Positions 11,930 to 22,653 of a stretch of 64,000 nt of DNA are shown here, one piece after another. The first letter of the stretch is position 1; each line of letters opens with the position of its first letter. The position numbers and the translations under genes were made by a program. Source of the stretch: Pyrenochaeta sp. MPI-SDFR-AT-0127 (lineage: Eukaryota; Ascomycota; Dothideomycetes; Pleosporales; Cucurbitariaceae). Below the pieces are notes generated by a model. It saw only the letters and a program-made list of their open reading frames with translations, searched no databases and had not been told where the DNA came from. The stretch lies in contig JAGTJM010000003.1 of the NCBI GenBank assembly GCA_020747015.1, positions 310,001-374,000 of the forward strand, in the 5' to 3' direction.

Positions 11930-12841
11930 ATGCTCATCCGGTCGCTCCGGCGCGTTCCGCCGTCGCTCCTCCTGCTTCTCGTCTTCCTCGTCTTCTTTGG
12001 ATGGCAGCTCAGCCAGGGCCCGAGCCACGAGGCTCCTCCCCCGCCTCCCGCACCGCCTGCTGAGGTGGAGAAAAAGGTCCCGAAGATTGCTCTCATGACG
12101 TTTGTCACCGAGCAGAGATCCTATCTCTACCTCTCACTCAAGAACAAGGATCGTAAGCCGAGCCCCTGTTGCGGTATCTAATTGCCAGTCACCTAACAAC
12201 AATGCCACACAGACTATGCCCGTCGCCACGGCTATGACTTCCATATGGAGTACGAATCGCACACAGACCGCGCCGTTATCTTCTGGAAGTTTGATATGGC
12301 CGAGAAGCTCATAAAGTCGGGCAAATACGACTGGATATGGTGGCTTGACTTTGACACGCTCATCACAAATACAGAAATCAAAGTCATAGACATCATAGAA
12401 GAAGAACTCAAGAACGTCACAAACCCCGATGCCATCGACTACTTGTTCACACACGACTGCAACGGCTTCAACGCTGGCTCCTTTCTTGTGCGCGGACACG
12501 AGAGGTCGCTGAAGTTCATACATGATTCTTGGGCCATACATGACGAGGCGAAGAAGAAGGACATAAACATGAGCGAGCAGGATTCGACAGTCAAGTTGAT
12601 GAAGGATGACAAGGCGAGTGCGGACAGAGTGCATGTGGTGCCCCAATGGAAGCTTAACGCCTTTCCAAAGGAGATCGCTTGCTTTGATGAATCGAGGCAG
12701 CCCTGGGAGCGTGGTACATTCATCCTGCATTTTGCAGGAGCGTGGGCGCACGTCAAGGGCGATGATCCTACTGGCCAGCTTATGAAGAAGTATGAGGGAG
12801 ATATCATCTGGGGCGACTGGAGGGAATTTGCTGAGAAATAA
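11930..12841 (+). CDS. GT34-family glycosyltransferase (GMA12/MNN10 type)
   Basis: Type II Golgi membrane glycosyltransferase, 283 aa. Exons are 11930-12152 and 12213-12841 (60-nt intron with CTAAC at 12193), joined as K-D-H-Y-A-R-R-H-G-Y. A short basic N-terminus and one transmembrane anchor (residues about 12-25, L-L-L-L-L-V-F-L-V-F-F) are followed by a Pro-rich stem and the catalytic domain. The metal-binding DxD is W-L-D-F-D-T (Asp120/Asp122); downstream are the family blocks F-N-A-G-S-F-L-V-R and the terminal H-F-A-G. The family includes alpha-1,2-galactosyltransferases and the alpha-1,6-mannosyltransferases Mnn10/Mnn11 of the mannan backbone; which reaction applies here is not decided. 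It is short for the family, because the stem is brief. Confidence 0.9.
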
Positions 12842-14197
12842 TCTTGAAGCAGAGCACCCGAAGCGTTGGAGTTTTAGAGGAGTATATGTGATATCCATGG
12901 GCCATTGTCTTCAACTTTATTGACTTCTATATGTCAAAGATTTTCACTTCGAATACCATGTCTCCGAGGCGAACCAGTGCGCAGAATTAATAGAATTCGA
13001 GCAAACAAAGTAAATCTCTGATCTGGATGAGCAAACTCGCATTCGATTATGATATAGCAAATCTTGACTTCATTCTGCCAGTAAGTACTACGAGGTGGAT
13101 GCTAATATACTGGAATACGCATGTGCACCGTGTGGTACATCTTCCAAAGTCACCTTGGTTTCGGCAACCCGAGAACGAACACGGTGCGCATTCATCTTAC
13201 CTAGTCTCAACCTGCACGATGACAAAGCTCGTCATCATCTTCCATCACCTGTCTGTCAACCACTCACCTTCGTTCTTTCCTCGCAACTTCCATCGGCATG
13301 ACGGAATGGACGAATACACTGTGCAAACACGTTTGTTGTTTCTCCTAATTTCTGCGTCATTGGATCAGCAATATCGTAACATCGCAATACTGCAAGCATC
13401 CTGTTGAGGCAGAAGGAGTAATTGTGTGTGGAGCATCGAGCTCCCAGATAGGCTAGGTTGAAGTTCGAATTCTGCGGCTTAATATACATGCCACTCACCT
13501 CGTGACGACCACTCTTGACCAGTTGTTATTCCCATACATGCTCATCTAAATGTCAATAGGCATGCGCCCAGGTGGAAGCCTCAAATGGGCGTGGTCGGCA
13601 GTAGTCCGGGGAAGCGAGAAGCTTATCTCGACGAAGCTGCTGACACCTCAATATCTCCATGATGAAGTGTCACAAGCTCACCTTCTTGAGCCTGAATGTG
13701 GGTTATGTCTATCATGTCTGTGGGTGCAGACCAATCTACTTTGCTGACGTAGGTAGTCTCCTCTATCATTGGGCGGTTCGTCGAACGTTGACTAAGTGCG
13801 CTCTTTGTGCGGATGAAATCTGGGAGAAGAATGACGCCACAAGCATTCACGACGAGTGGGTGATGCGCGACTTGTGCGGCAGCCACTAATAGCACTTTTC
13901 AGCCGCGATGATTCAGAGTCGGAAATGCGGCGCCTTCTCGCGTGACATGTGCGAGAGCAACCGCTTGCCTCTTCAGAAATGGCCAAATACTGACGCTGGG
14001 CCTTGATTGTGTCTGTCCTCATCTATGCCCAGTCGCTTCCTTGAGTGTTTAGATTGCACAACGACAATCGTTGGCCACCTCTTTGACTGTTTACTCATAT
14101 TACCCGTCACACAAGCATAAGAACGATACACGTAATCCAGGGAATCTGCCATCGACGTTATTGCACCACCAACCACGTATCGATCCACACATTCACC
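12842..14197. other. Intergenic region, 1.36 kb
   Basis: It holds the 3' UTR of the GT34 gene and, on the right, the leader of the copper ATPase gene. Small open frames are present on both strands but none has family sequence or sensible splicing. No tRNA-like element could be confirmed. Confidence 0.55.
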
Positions 14198-17100
14198 ATG
14201 TCGCTAACAGTACCGACATCCAGATTGCGCGGACCGCAAGAGGAAATCCTTACAACAACTTGCTTCATCTCTAATCTCCATTGTCCGTCATGTGTCGAGG
14301 GCATTCAAGCATCTTTAAGCACACTCGAACCCCAGCCAGAAGACATTATTGTTTCCATCGTATCGCATTCCGTTGTCGTACGCCACACTGCATTCCTTGC
14401 CATCGACGACATAGTGGGATCGCTTGAGGCTGCGGGCTTTGAAGTACATAGCGCGTTCCAAGATACCAAGACCATCTACGACCCAAACATTCTGAGAGAG
14501 AACAGCAAGGAGTGGCATACCAGCTTGGAGCACGCAGCGTCGAAGTGGCTCAATCCCGGAGGCCTTGATGGTACGAAAGACGAAATGCGCAAGAAAGATC
14601 TACACCTGGAGCAATGCGAGCAGTGCCAAAGGGAGCAAGGTGGAATCAGCTTGGATATTACTAGCGAGGAGGTATTGTCGTTCAAGCCGCGACCCATTGT
14701 CACAACTTCACGGAGTGGCAGCATCGATGGCGTCTCGTCGTTCGAACACAAGTCACCTTTGTCTGACACCTTCGTTACTATTGATCCCGCAACCTCACCA
14801 GTGGTTTACAAGGCGACATTGGCTCTCTCTGGAATGACCTGCTCCTCATGTGTGAGCGCCATCACGCACGCTGTGCAACAGCATTCCTGGGTCCAATCCA
14901 TCAATGTCAATCTCTTGACAAATAGTGGGGTTGTAGTTTTCAATGGCAGACATCGATGCGAAGAGATCGTAAGTACGATTGAGGATTGCGGCTTCGATGT
15001 TACTATAGAAAACGTAGAAGAGGTCCAATCCACATCTTCTAGCAACCTGCTTTTAGCGAAACGCCAAAAGGAAAGATGGCGAGCAACGTATGCTGTTGGA
15101 GGGCTGACATGTGCTACTTGTGTTGGGACTATCAATAGGGCACTGGAAACGCACACTTGGATCGAGCAGGTGGATATCAACCTCCTGTCCGGCAGTGCTG
15201 CTGTTGTCTTCACTGGAAAAGAGCATTTACCGAAGATCGAGGAAAGTATTGAAGAAGTCGGATACACTGCAACACTCGACCATGTCATCCCCGACGGCCG
15301 TTCAGAGGGTGCGGCAATAGATCGTTCTATTGCTATCCGTATCGATGGAATGTTCTGTCGCCACTGTCCAGACAACATCGTGCAGACACTTACTCACGAA
15401 TTCGGGGAACGATACACGTTCGAGATCAGCAGTCCACCCTTGTCATTACAAACACCCACCCTTCATGTAACATACGTACCAGATCCTCCGAACTTTACGA
15501 TTCGAGACGTCTTCAACACAATCACAACATTAAATCCAGTGTTCAAGCCTGCAGTCTATCATCCTCCTACAATCGAAGAGCGAGCGCGCGAGATGCATGC
15601 ACAAGAACGAAAACGCATACTATATCGCCTTCTCCTTTGTGTCATTATCGGCATTCCATCGTTCATTCTCGGCATAGTTTTTATGAGCCTTGTTGACTCC
15701 AAAAATCCAATTCGAAGATATTTAATGGGAACTATGTGGGTTGGTAATGTTACTCGACTTAGCTGGGCGCTTTTCATCCTTTCGACGCCAGTCTACTTCT
15801 TTGCGGCTGATACATTTCACCGCCGAGCACTTAAGGAAGTAAAAGCCATGTGGCGGCCTGGTAGCCGTACACCATTGCTGCATAGATTTGTTCGCTTTGG
15901 AAGCATGAACATGCTCATTTCGCTTGGGACAAGCATCGCTTACTTTGCTTCGGTCGTTGAACTAGCCTTGGCCGCAACGAAGAAATCATCGGGTTCGATG
16001 CATGACTCGTACTTCGATGCGGTTGTCTTCCTGACAATGTTTTTGCTCATCGGCAGATTTCTAGAAGCCTACAGTAAAGCGAAGACGGGAGATGCTGTCA
16101 CCTCTCTCGGTAAGCTTCGTCCTGAGGCAGCCATTCTAGTCGACTCGGAGAAAGGAGATTGCAAGGTTGCCACTGATCTATTAGAGATTGGGGACATTGT
16201 TCGGGTTTATCACGGTACATCACCACCATTCGATGGAGTTGTCCTTGATGATAGCTCAACCTTCGACGAATCTAGTCTTACCGGCGAGTCACGCCCTGTG
16301 AAGAAGACAGGTGGAGATACTGTGTATTCTGGCACTGTCAATAAAGGAGCGCCAATCAGAATTCGGATTACAACTGTCTCAGGCACATCGATGCTGGATC
16401 AGATTATCAAAGCCGTTCGTGAGGGCCAGACACGACGCGCTCCAGTCGAAAGAGTTGCCGACAGAATCACCTCGCATTTTGTGCCCTTCGTTATCACGGT
16501 TGCTATCACTACTTGGCTTGTATGGCTTATCTTAGGTACAACGGGAGCAATACCAAGGGACTGGAAGAACGAGGGCGCTGGAGGTTGGGCACTATGGTCG
16601 CTTCGCTTTGCAATTGCTGTCTTCGTCATCGCTTGTCCTTGCGGCATCGGTCTAGCAGCACCAACCGCATTGTTCGTCGGAGGTGGTTTGGCCGCCAAAC
16701 ACGGCATTCTTGTCAAAGGAGGTGGCGAAGCCTTCCAAGAAGCAAGCTCGCTGGATTGTATCGTATTTGACAAGACGGGAACGCTCACCCAGGGCGGTGA
16801 CCCAGCCGTAACCAGTTATCAAGTTACCGGAACGCAGAACAGTAGACTTATTCTTGGAATCGTGAAGGGTCTGGAGGAGGGCAGCAACCACCCCATCGCT
16901 CGAGCACTGGTCTCGTTCTGCAACAAGCAACTCCATGACACACCGGTAGTGGTCAGAATTGACGAAATCCCTGGGAAAGGCATGAAAGGCACGTTCAGGG
17001 TGAACGGACAAGAGATCCCTGCAATTGTTGGCAATGAACGTTTCATGACCGATTATCATGTACCCATCCCTGCTGACAGCGCAGAAACACTACAGACCTG

Positions 17101-18070
17101 GAAGTCTCGGGGAGAGTCAGTGGCTTTGGTCGCACTGCTTCTACCACAAGTGATCCAAGAGCCTGCCAATATCGCATCTTCAGTGCACTCCGCCAATTCT
17201 GGGTCTTCGTCAGCTGCCATCGTCGATGCGTCACCAGAAGCAACTTGGCAGCTTGCTACCTGCTTCTCGATATCAGATGCTCTGCGACCAGAGGCCATCG
17301 GCGTCATTGATGCATTGAAGAAGCGTGGCATAGATGTCTGGATGCTCTCCGGTGACAATCCCATTACAGCCAACGCCATCGGGGCTCAAGTTGGGATCCC
17401 ATCGTCTAACATTATAGCTGGCGTGCTCCCAGACCAAAAAGCTGAGAAGATCAAGTATCTTCAGCAGACTCTTACGAAGGCTCCCAAGTCGAGCTTGTTT
17501 AGCATTCCATTTTTGTCGAACACTAAAGCGGAGAAGACGGTGCGCGCTACTATTGCAATGGTAGGAGATGGAATAAATGACGCACCCGCACTTTCCACAG
17601 CAGATCTCAGCATTGCCATCGGCTCCGGGTCTGACATTGCCATCTCTTCTTCATCATTTATACTGATCAACTCACGCCTTACCACCATCCTCACACTCCT
17701 CGACCTCTCACGCGTAGTTTTCCGTCGAGTGTACTTTAACTTCGGCTGGGCGCTCGTGTACAACATGATTGCCATGCCTGTCGCAGCGGGCGTCTTATTC
17801 CCCATTACCACGGGAACGAAACACATGGACATGCATCATAATGGCGTGGGCATGGAGGGGGGCATGGCGATGGAAAACAGTGGCAAGAAACACATTAGGC
17901 TGGATCCAGTGTGGGCTAGCTTGGCCATGGCGTTGAGCAGCGTCAGTGTTGTGTGTAGCAGTCTAGCCCTGAGGAGCAGGATTCCGAGACTGGGATTTCG
18001 GCCAGCCAAAGAGGCTGAGTGTATGGAAGGGGGCAGCGAGTCCTCTCAGGAGGTGAGAAGATGTGACTAA
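14198..18070 (+). CDS. Cu(I)-transporting P1B-type ATPase with four N-terminal CxxC sites
   Basis: Copper-exporting P-type ATPase, 1290 aa, single exon. Metal-binding sites lie at residues 29-32 (CPSC), 215-218 (CSSC), 305-308 (CATC) and 387-390 (CRHC); the last three sit in recognisable HMA domains, the third and fourth being well spaced, and the first in a diverged domain. The core has the actuator TGES (695-698), the transmembrane copper site CPC (813-815, in C-P-C-G-I-G), the phosphorylation motif DKTGTLT (Asp858), the nucleotide-domain S-N-H-P (most relatives have SEHP) and GDGINDAP (Asp1124). The last helices carry Y-N and M-A-L-S-S-V-S-V, as in Cu(I) pumps. Family members deliver copper to the Golgi (yeast Ccc2) or extrude it at the plasma membrane; the several HMA domains and the length suggest a detoxifying pump, but that is inference. 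A divergent-looking His/Met-rich loop (M-H-H-N-G-V-G-M-E-G-G-M) near the end could also bind metal. Confidence 0.96.
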   Translation: MSLTVPTSRLRGPQEEILTTTCFISNLHCPSCVEGIQASLSTLEPQPEDIIVSIVSHSVVVRHTAFLAIDDIVGSLEAAGFEVHSAFQDTKTIYDPNILRENSKEWHTSLEHAASKWLNPGGLDGTKDEMRKKDLHLEQCEQCQREQGGISLDITSEEVLSFKPRPIVTTSRSGSIDGVSSFEHKSPLSDTFVTIDPATSPVVYKATLALSGMTCSSCVSAITHAVQQHSWVQSINVNLLTNSGVVVFNGRHRCEEIVSTIEDCGFDVTIENVEEVQSTSSSNLLLAKRQKERWRATYAVGGLTCATCVGTINRALETHTWIEQVDINLLSGSAAVVFTGKEHLPKIEESIEEVGYTATLDHVIPDGRSEGAAIDRSIAIRIDGMFCRHCPDNIVQTLTHEFGERYTFEISSPPLSLQTPTLHVTYVPDPPNFTIRDVFNTITTLNPVFKPAVYHPPTIEERAREMHAQERKRILYRLLLCVIIGIPSFILGIVFMSLVDSKNPIRRYLMGTMWVGNVTRLSWALFILSTPVYFFAADTFHRRALKEVKAMWRPGSRTPLLHRFVRFGSMNMLISLGTSIAYFASVVELALAATKKSSGSMHDSYFDAVVFLTMFLLIGRFLEAYSKAKTGDAVTSLGKLRPEAAILVDSEKGDCKVATDLLEIGDIVRVYHGTSPPFDGVVLDDSSTFDESSLTGESRPVKKTGGDTVYSGTVNKGAPIRIRITTVSGTSMLDQIIKAVREGQTRRAPVERVADRITSHFVPFVITVAITTWLVWLILGTTGAIPRDWKNEGAGGWALWSLRFAIAVFVIACPCGIGLAAPTALFVGGGLAAKHGILVKGGGEAFQEASSLDCIVFDKTGTLTQGGDPAVTSYQVTGTQNSRLILGIVKGLEEGSNHPIARALVSFCNKQLHDTPVVVRIDEIPGKGMKGTFRVNGQEIPAIVGNERFMTDYHVPIPADSAETLQTWKSRGESVALVALLLPQVIQEPANIASSVHSANSGSSSAAIVDASPEATWQLATCFSISDALRPEAIGVIDALKKRGIDVWMLSGDNPITANAIGAQVGIPSSNIIAGVLPDQKAEKIKYLQQTLTKAPKSSLFSIPFLSNTKAEKTVRATIAMVGDGINDAPALSTADLSIAIGSGSDIAISSSSFILINSRLTTILTLLDLSRVVFRRVYFNFGWALVYNMIAMPVAAGVLFPITTGTKHMDMHHNGVGMEGGMAMENSGKKHIRLDPVWASLAMALSSVSVVCSSLALRSRIPRLGFRPAKEAECMEGGSESSQEVRRCD

Positions 18071-18924
18071 ATCGTCTACATGGATTTTATTTCTGTTCCA
18101 AAAGTATAGTTTGAATCATCCGTTACTCACTAAATACATTCGTTTTTCCTCATTACTCTTTAATCCGTTGTCGACGTCTTTTCTCTCCTCCACGAATCAC
18201 AAAGGGCACTTTCTAACTAATAGCAGTAGCTGGTAACTCTATTTCCTTTTCCTATGGAAAGTTTCACAAATGTATTCTGGCAGTTTGCGCCAGGCTAAAT
18301 GAACTACCGATAAGATAGATGAAGATATGATTTATGTGCAAATTAAAAGACTTCACTTTAAGCTACAGAACCTTGGCCATTTGCCGCGAAGACGAAAATT
18401 GTAAGTGGAGACAGTTATATCCAATATTCAGTAGATCGAGACACTTTGCGAGCCAAGGTGTATAGTTTTATATCTGCCCTCTTGGTGAAGTTTTATCAAA
18501 TTAACCACCATGAACTCGACGCTACAATGTCCGCACTGTGCAGTAGTCGAATCAACGACCAGGCCGGTGAATGATTGGCCATGAAAGCATGCTCCTATTC
18601 TAGGCAGGGTGAATTTCAGAAGCCAGAAGCAACAGTGACGAGTGATCATTGTTGCTTGCTCTGAGCCACACTGGATCATCCATGGTACCGCAACACTGTA
18701 ATTGGCACCTGAGGAAAGCAACGAGCAGTTCCACTGAGCAGGTGTTGCGCACACCATCACTTCACGTGGCTAAGCAGAACTACAATGGAAATAACTTTTC
18801 ATGAGGCCGAAGAACGACTTGCGACAAACATCGCTAATGAGGTGATATTTCCAGGATAATTCCTACAGCGCCAGCCCAATGCATACATGTCTTTGTACAG
18901 CAATATACAGTCTGATGTATCGTC
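18071..18924. other. Intergenic region between convergent genes
   Basis: 3' regions of the copper ATPase gene (plus) and COA3 (minus). A 110-codon frame on the minus strand (18428-18760) has no family sequence and is not called. No repeats seen. Confidence 0.55.
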
Positions 18925-19310
18925 CTACTTTCTTGCATCGACGGCCTGTTGGACGGCCTGCGTTGTGCCTAGCGACTGCTGCGCCGATCGGCCCAGCGGT
19001 TTGTCGGGCACGATAACATCCTCGAACTCGTCCTGTGATATAGCGTTGATAGTGTATGAGTCTAGGAGTGTAAGAACATCATCTCTGTATATTCAGGAGA
19101 GCGCATACAGATCCCAATGACCAGTGTGCAGATGGCAAAGCCGGTAATTGTGTTTTTAATCAGGTACGGCGCTCGAGCTCGCAGCAGGGCAGGAGATGCC
19201 CGCATGCGGTCGTCGTAGTAGGTCGATCGGAAGGGTTTGCTGCCCAATGTCAATATCCGCACACATAGACACACGTGTCTTACAACTAGGGGCAGCACTC
19301 ACTATCCCAT
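18925..19310 (-). CDS. COA3: Cytochrome c oxidase assembly factor 3 (COA3-like)
   Basis: Small inner-mitochondrial-membrane protein, 91 aa, which in yeast and man helps regulate COX1 synthesis and assembly. Three exons: 19310-19303 (only 8 nt), 19239-19109 and 19061-18925; introns are 63 and 47 nt. The splice joins read M-G-Y-K-P-F-R-S-T-Y-Y-D and V-I-G-I-Y-S-Y-T-I-N-A. Family traits are Y-Y-D-D-R, the basic A-L-L-R-A-R-A-P-Y-L-I-K-N-T segment leading into one membrane helix (about residues 33-48), and the tail D-E-F-E-D-V-I-V-P-D. The start has an ideal context (GCCACCATGG) despite lying in a micro-exon. No single frame shows this gene. It is divergent from PTA1. Confidence 0.88.
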
Positions 19311-19683
19311 GGTGGCGTGTTGAGACTCTTCACTGGCCAGCGGGCAAGGAGCAGCCCATGTCGCCGCGGTGGTGACTTTCCGCCACGCTAGCATGGCTTG
19401 GCAGGATAGGTGCAGCCGTGAACTCACCTGCCCTGACCCTCTCCGTCATCCATCTCAGTAGATCAACAACACCAACAGGCGCGCCCTTTCCCTTCTCCAC
19501 ATTCCTTCACCTCTTAGTTGTTAGTATTGCTGGGCATGGGAGAGCTGTCGTCGGCGGATACCGGGCTTTGTCGCGCTCTTAGTTTGACTGCATCGCACGC
19601 GTGAACAATCCTTCACCACTCTGCACCCTCGCCCAAAAGGAACAAAGGCTCACCTCTCGTGCACTGCGCTCTCGACCACCACT
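19311..19683. promoter_or_regulatory. Divergent promoter of COA3 and PTA1
   Basis: 373 bp between two start codons. It is C/T-rich toward the PTA1 side; no TATA box seen. Confidence 0.5.
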
Positions 19684-22392
19684 ATGAGTGCGCAAACAAT
19701 ACAGCAGTTGGAGTCGGCCCGGTCGCTCGCGTTAGGCGACGGTAGATACTACCCTACCATCATACCAGGCGTGCTCCCCATCATCGGCTATAGTGCAGAG
19801 CAGAGTGTTGAAATTCAGCGATGGGGCGCGGATTTCCTGTCAGAGGCCTTTGCTTCGCCCGCATGGCCGTCAGAGGTCAAGGAGAACAGCGCGTCATCGG
19901 TGCTGGCTACACTAAAAGCGTACCTGGAGAATGTCGAGGACAAGAGCGTCATCAAGAGTGCTGTCCAGGCGGCTGCAAGCGTGTATCCGCTCGTTTACAG
20001 ACACATGTAAGTGAACCCCAGGCTTCAGATAGATCTTCCTTCGCCATGAATGCGGCTCGAATCGTTTGAAGTCCCCTCTATGCCCGCATTCGTTTGATTG
20101 CAGATTTATGAACACTGTCTCATACTTGAACGTGCCCCAGTGTATCCGACCCCAGCGATGTTGAGCACTGGCAGCTCATGGCTGCTATCAAGTCCAATAT
20201 CTTGCGACGAATGGATAAAGCCGCTCCAGGAGTGCGAGTATGCTGCGTCAAGTTTCTCCAGCAAGTAGTCCTGGTTCAGACACCAGGCGTGGTGGATCCT
20301 AGGGTAGATATTACGCTCTATCATGCACACATACAACCTTCTCATGCTCTGTAGCGACCCGATCACAGCGACATATCCCTCGCCCTCGTACCACGCGACC
20401 ACCCCCTGATACCGTATGCGAGCCTCGAGGCTGAAGGACACGGGTTGCTTGATCGGTTATTGGATATCATACATGGAGATCATAGGTCAGATAGACAGGC
20501 ACAGGCTCCTGGAACATCTCTGACAGGATACAGTGATGGATTACTCGTAACAGGAACACTCAATAGCTTGGGCATGCTGATGCAACGCCGTCCAATTGCG
20601 ACAAACAAAATACTCGGCAGTGTGCTCAACTTCAATCCCCTGAAGCTTGCAAACTCGCCCATGACGCCAAAGAACAAGGTCATAATGAAATCTATAGAGA
20701 GGACAACACGAGCGCTGCTTATGAACGTCATGAAGAGGTACGTTCACTCTGCATTCATTAACCGCATCATGCAGACTAACACACAAAGAAACCCCGAGAA
20801 CCCAATCAATGGGCGAATTCAGCAGTTCTTAGAGCGCATGCACCGCACACGCATTGATATTTTTGAGGAATCTAATCGCAAAAGACCAGCGCCGAGCGAG
20901 CCCACTGACGGCCTTGATCAAGCCAAGCGACAGCGAATAGGGGCTGAAGTCCCAAGTCGCATGCTCCCTGTGCCAGCGCTCCCGCCAGGCCCAGTCAGTT
21001 GGCGCCAACTGTACACTCTAAATCCTGAAGGCAGCACAGTAAATTTTGATGTGCAAAATTTCAGGGATCCTGAGCAGTTGCTCAGAATTCTCGTGCCTGT
21101 TTTGCAATCTGTGGATGGTGCGAAACTTGAACAAGCTACTAGCGTATGTGACTTTCTCTATGTTCAATGGGCAACCAGGCACCCTTCCAGCGCTCTCGGT
21201 GATTGATCGCGTATGATAACATCATCACGTGATCATTGTATCTCACTAGCTCGGCCTGCTCGCGCTGTGTTGCTATAATCAAGGTGCTTGACTGACGCTT
21301 TTACAGATTGTGCGCTCTCGCTACGCTACTTTCCTCCAGACGGCTCCTAGGCCCATTGCTGGACAACCAGCAGCAGCTCCTGCTGTCGAGGACGAAGAGG
21401 AGTACGAACCAGACTTCGAGCCTGAAGACGCTGAGCAAATCATCAACAAACTCGACGGTCTGCCGCCGACCGACTTTCCCCGGCAGCCTGGACCATCTAC
21501 TGCGCTAGCGCCATACAAGCTACCCGAAGCACCCCCATTGTCTAGTCAAGAGGCTCAAAAGTATGGAGATTTGACAGTGCATCGAGCATTCGGGATGTTG
21601 GGAAGTGTCGATGAAACTCAGAAGAGCAAGGTTACTAAAGGTGGATTTAGTAGGCTGGCTGCTAGTGACTACAGCAGAGATGCTTGGGTGACCATTCTCT
21701 CAAGACTGGCCACTCGAGCAAGCGCCGGGCTAGAGGACCCAGAAGAAGGCATCAAAGACGAGTACGCCGTGAAGAGCGTAAAGGGCAGCTTGAACATCAG
21801 CAATGCAGTACGAGATGGCTTATATCAGTATATCATGTACGATTGGAAGAAGCGGATCGATGTTGCAATATCATGGCTAAATGAAGAATGGTACAACGAC
21901 ATTGTCCTCGCCCAATCCACCAAGGACACAGCAAAGAACGGCGCTGTCAACGGATATACGAAGATGGATCCGCCAAAGGGCAACTACCACCGGTGTGCAC
22001 TCCGCCTCATTGATGGCATCCTTCCCTACGTCGAACACACAGACAAGATTTTACTGCGCTTCCTTTCCGAAGTCCCAGCTTTAGATCATGAGCTTCTCGT
22101 CAGACTGAAGAAGATGGCAGAGGACCCTGAACGTATTGACCTTGCATGCACTGCTCTGCATTACCTATACATGTTCCGTCCACCTGTAAGGACCATTGTA
22201 GTAGATGTCCTAGCGGAGATGTGGAAGGAGAACGACCGCGCAAAGCCAAGTGCGCGAAAGCTGCTACTTAGATGGAGACCGGATGTTTTGGGTGAAGAGA
22301 AATCAAGTACGCCGACTTTGAAGACCGAGGGAGATGGGCAGTTGGTGAAGGAGAGTGCGAATGGCGCGCTCGAAGTGAAAGCCGCCTCATGA
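19684..22392 (+). CDS. PTA1: Symplekin/Pta1-like pre-mRNA 3'-end processing scaffold
   Basis: Scaffold subunit of the nuclear cleavage and polyadenylation factor, 769 aa. Exons: 19684-20006, 20141-20303, 20355-20737, 20789-21143 and 21307-22392. Joins read Y-R-H-I-V-S-D-P-S-D, V-V-D-P-R-R-P-D-H, M-K-R-N-P-E-N-P and Q-A-T-S-I-V-R-S-R. Supporting motifs are M-A-A-I-K-S-N-I-L-R-R-M-D, L-V-P-R-D-H-P-L, T-L-N-S-L-G, N-F-N-P-L-K and R-T-T-R-A-L-L-M-N-V, typical of the N-terminal HEAT-like domain of fungal Pta1, followed by the R-K-R-P-A-P-S-E-P-T-D-G-L-D linker, an acidic stretch (E-E-Y-E-P-D-F-E-P-E-D-A-E) and a helical C-terminal domain. Introns 1 and 4 (134 and 163 nt) are longer than usual here, so the first join is less certain than the rest. 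Confidence 0.88.
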
Positions 22393-22653
22393 GGACGGAA
22401 GACTCTGCTCAACATTGTCACCACACGCGACGGTGTGAGCTACAAAACATTTCTTACACATGTATATCTACCAAGTCGTGCTGAGCACGCAGAGGATTGT
22501 ACCTTGATATGAGCCTAGGGCTGGTGGCATTTTCATCGGCGTCTTTTGAAGCTAATCCAGCTCCAGCTTGCTGCTTTGCATAACTACCATAGTATGGTGC
22601 CCTATTCGCTCCAGGAGCCTAACATTGAGATCAATAACATGATGAGCTTCTTA

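Noticed and set aside
13440..13480. GTTCGAATTC resembling a tRNA T-loop
   Set aside because: The flanking bases do not form a T stem, and no matching acceptor, D or anticodon arms are found.
14806..15378. 190-codon minus-strand frame inside the copper ATPase gene
   Set aside because: Antisense shadow of the HMA-domain coding region.
18428..18760. 110-codon minus-strand frame between the copper ATPase and COA3
   Set aside because: No family sequence and no conserved features; likely 3' UTR chance frame.
20476..20526. Possible short intron in PTA1 exon 3 (GTCAG...GACAG)
   Set aside because: Only about 41 nt and it shifts the frame; the exon reads through correctly.
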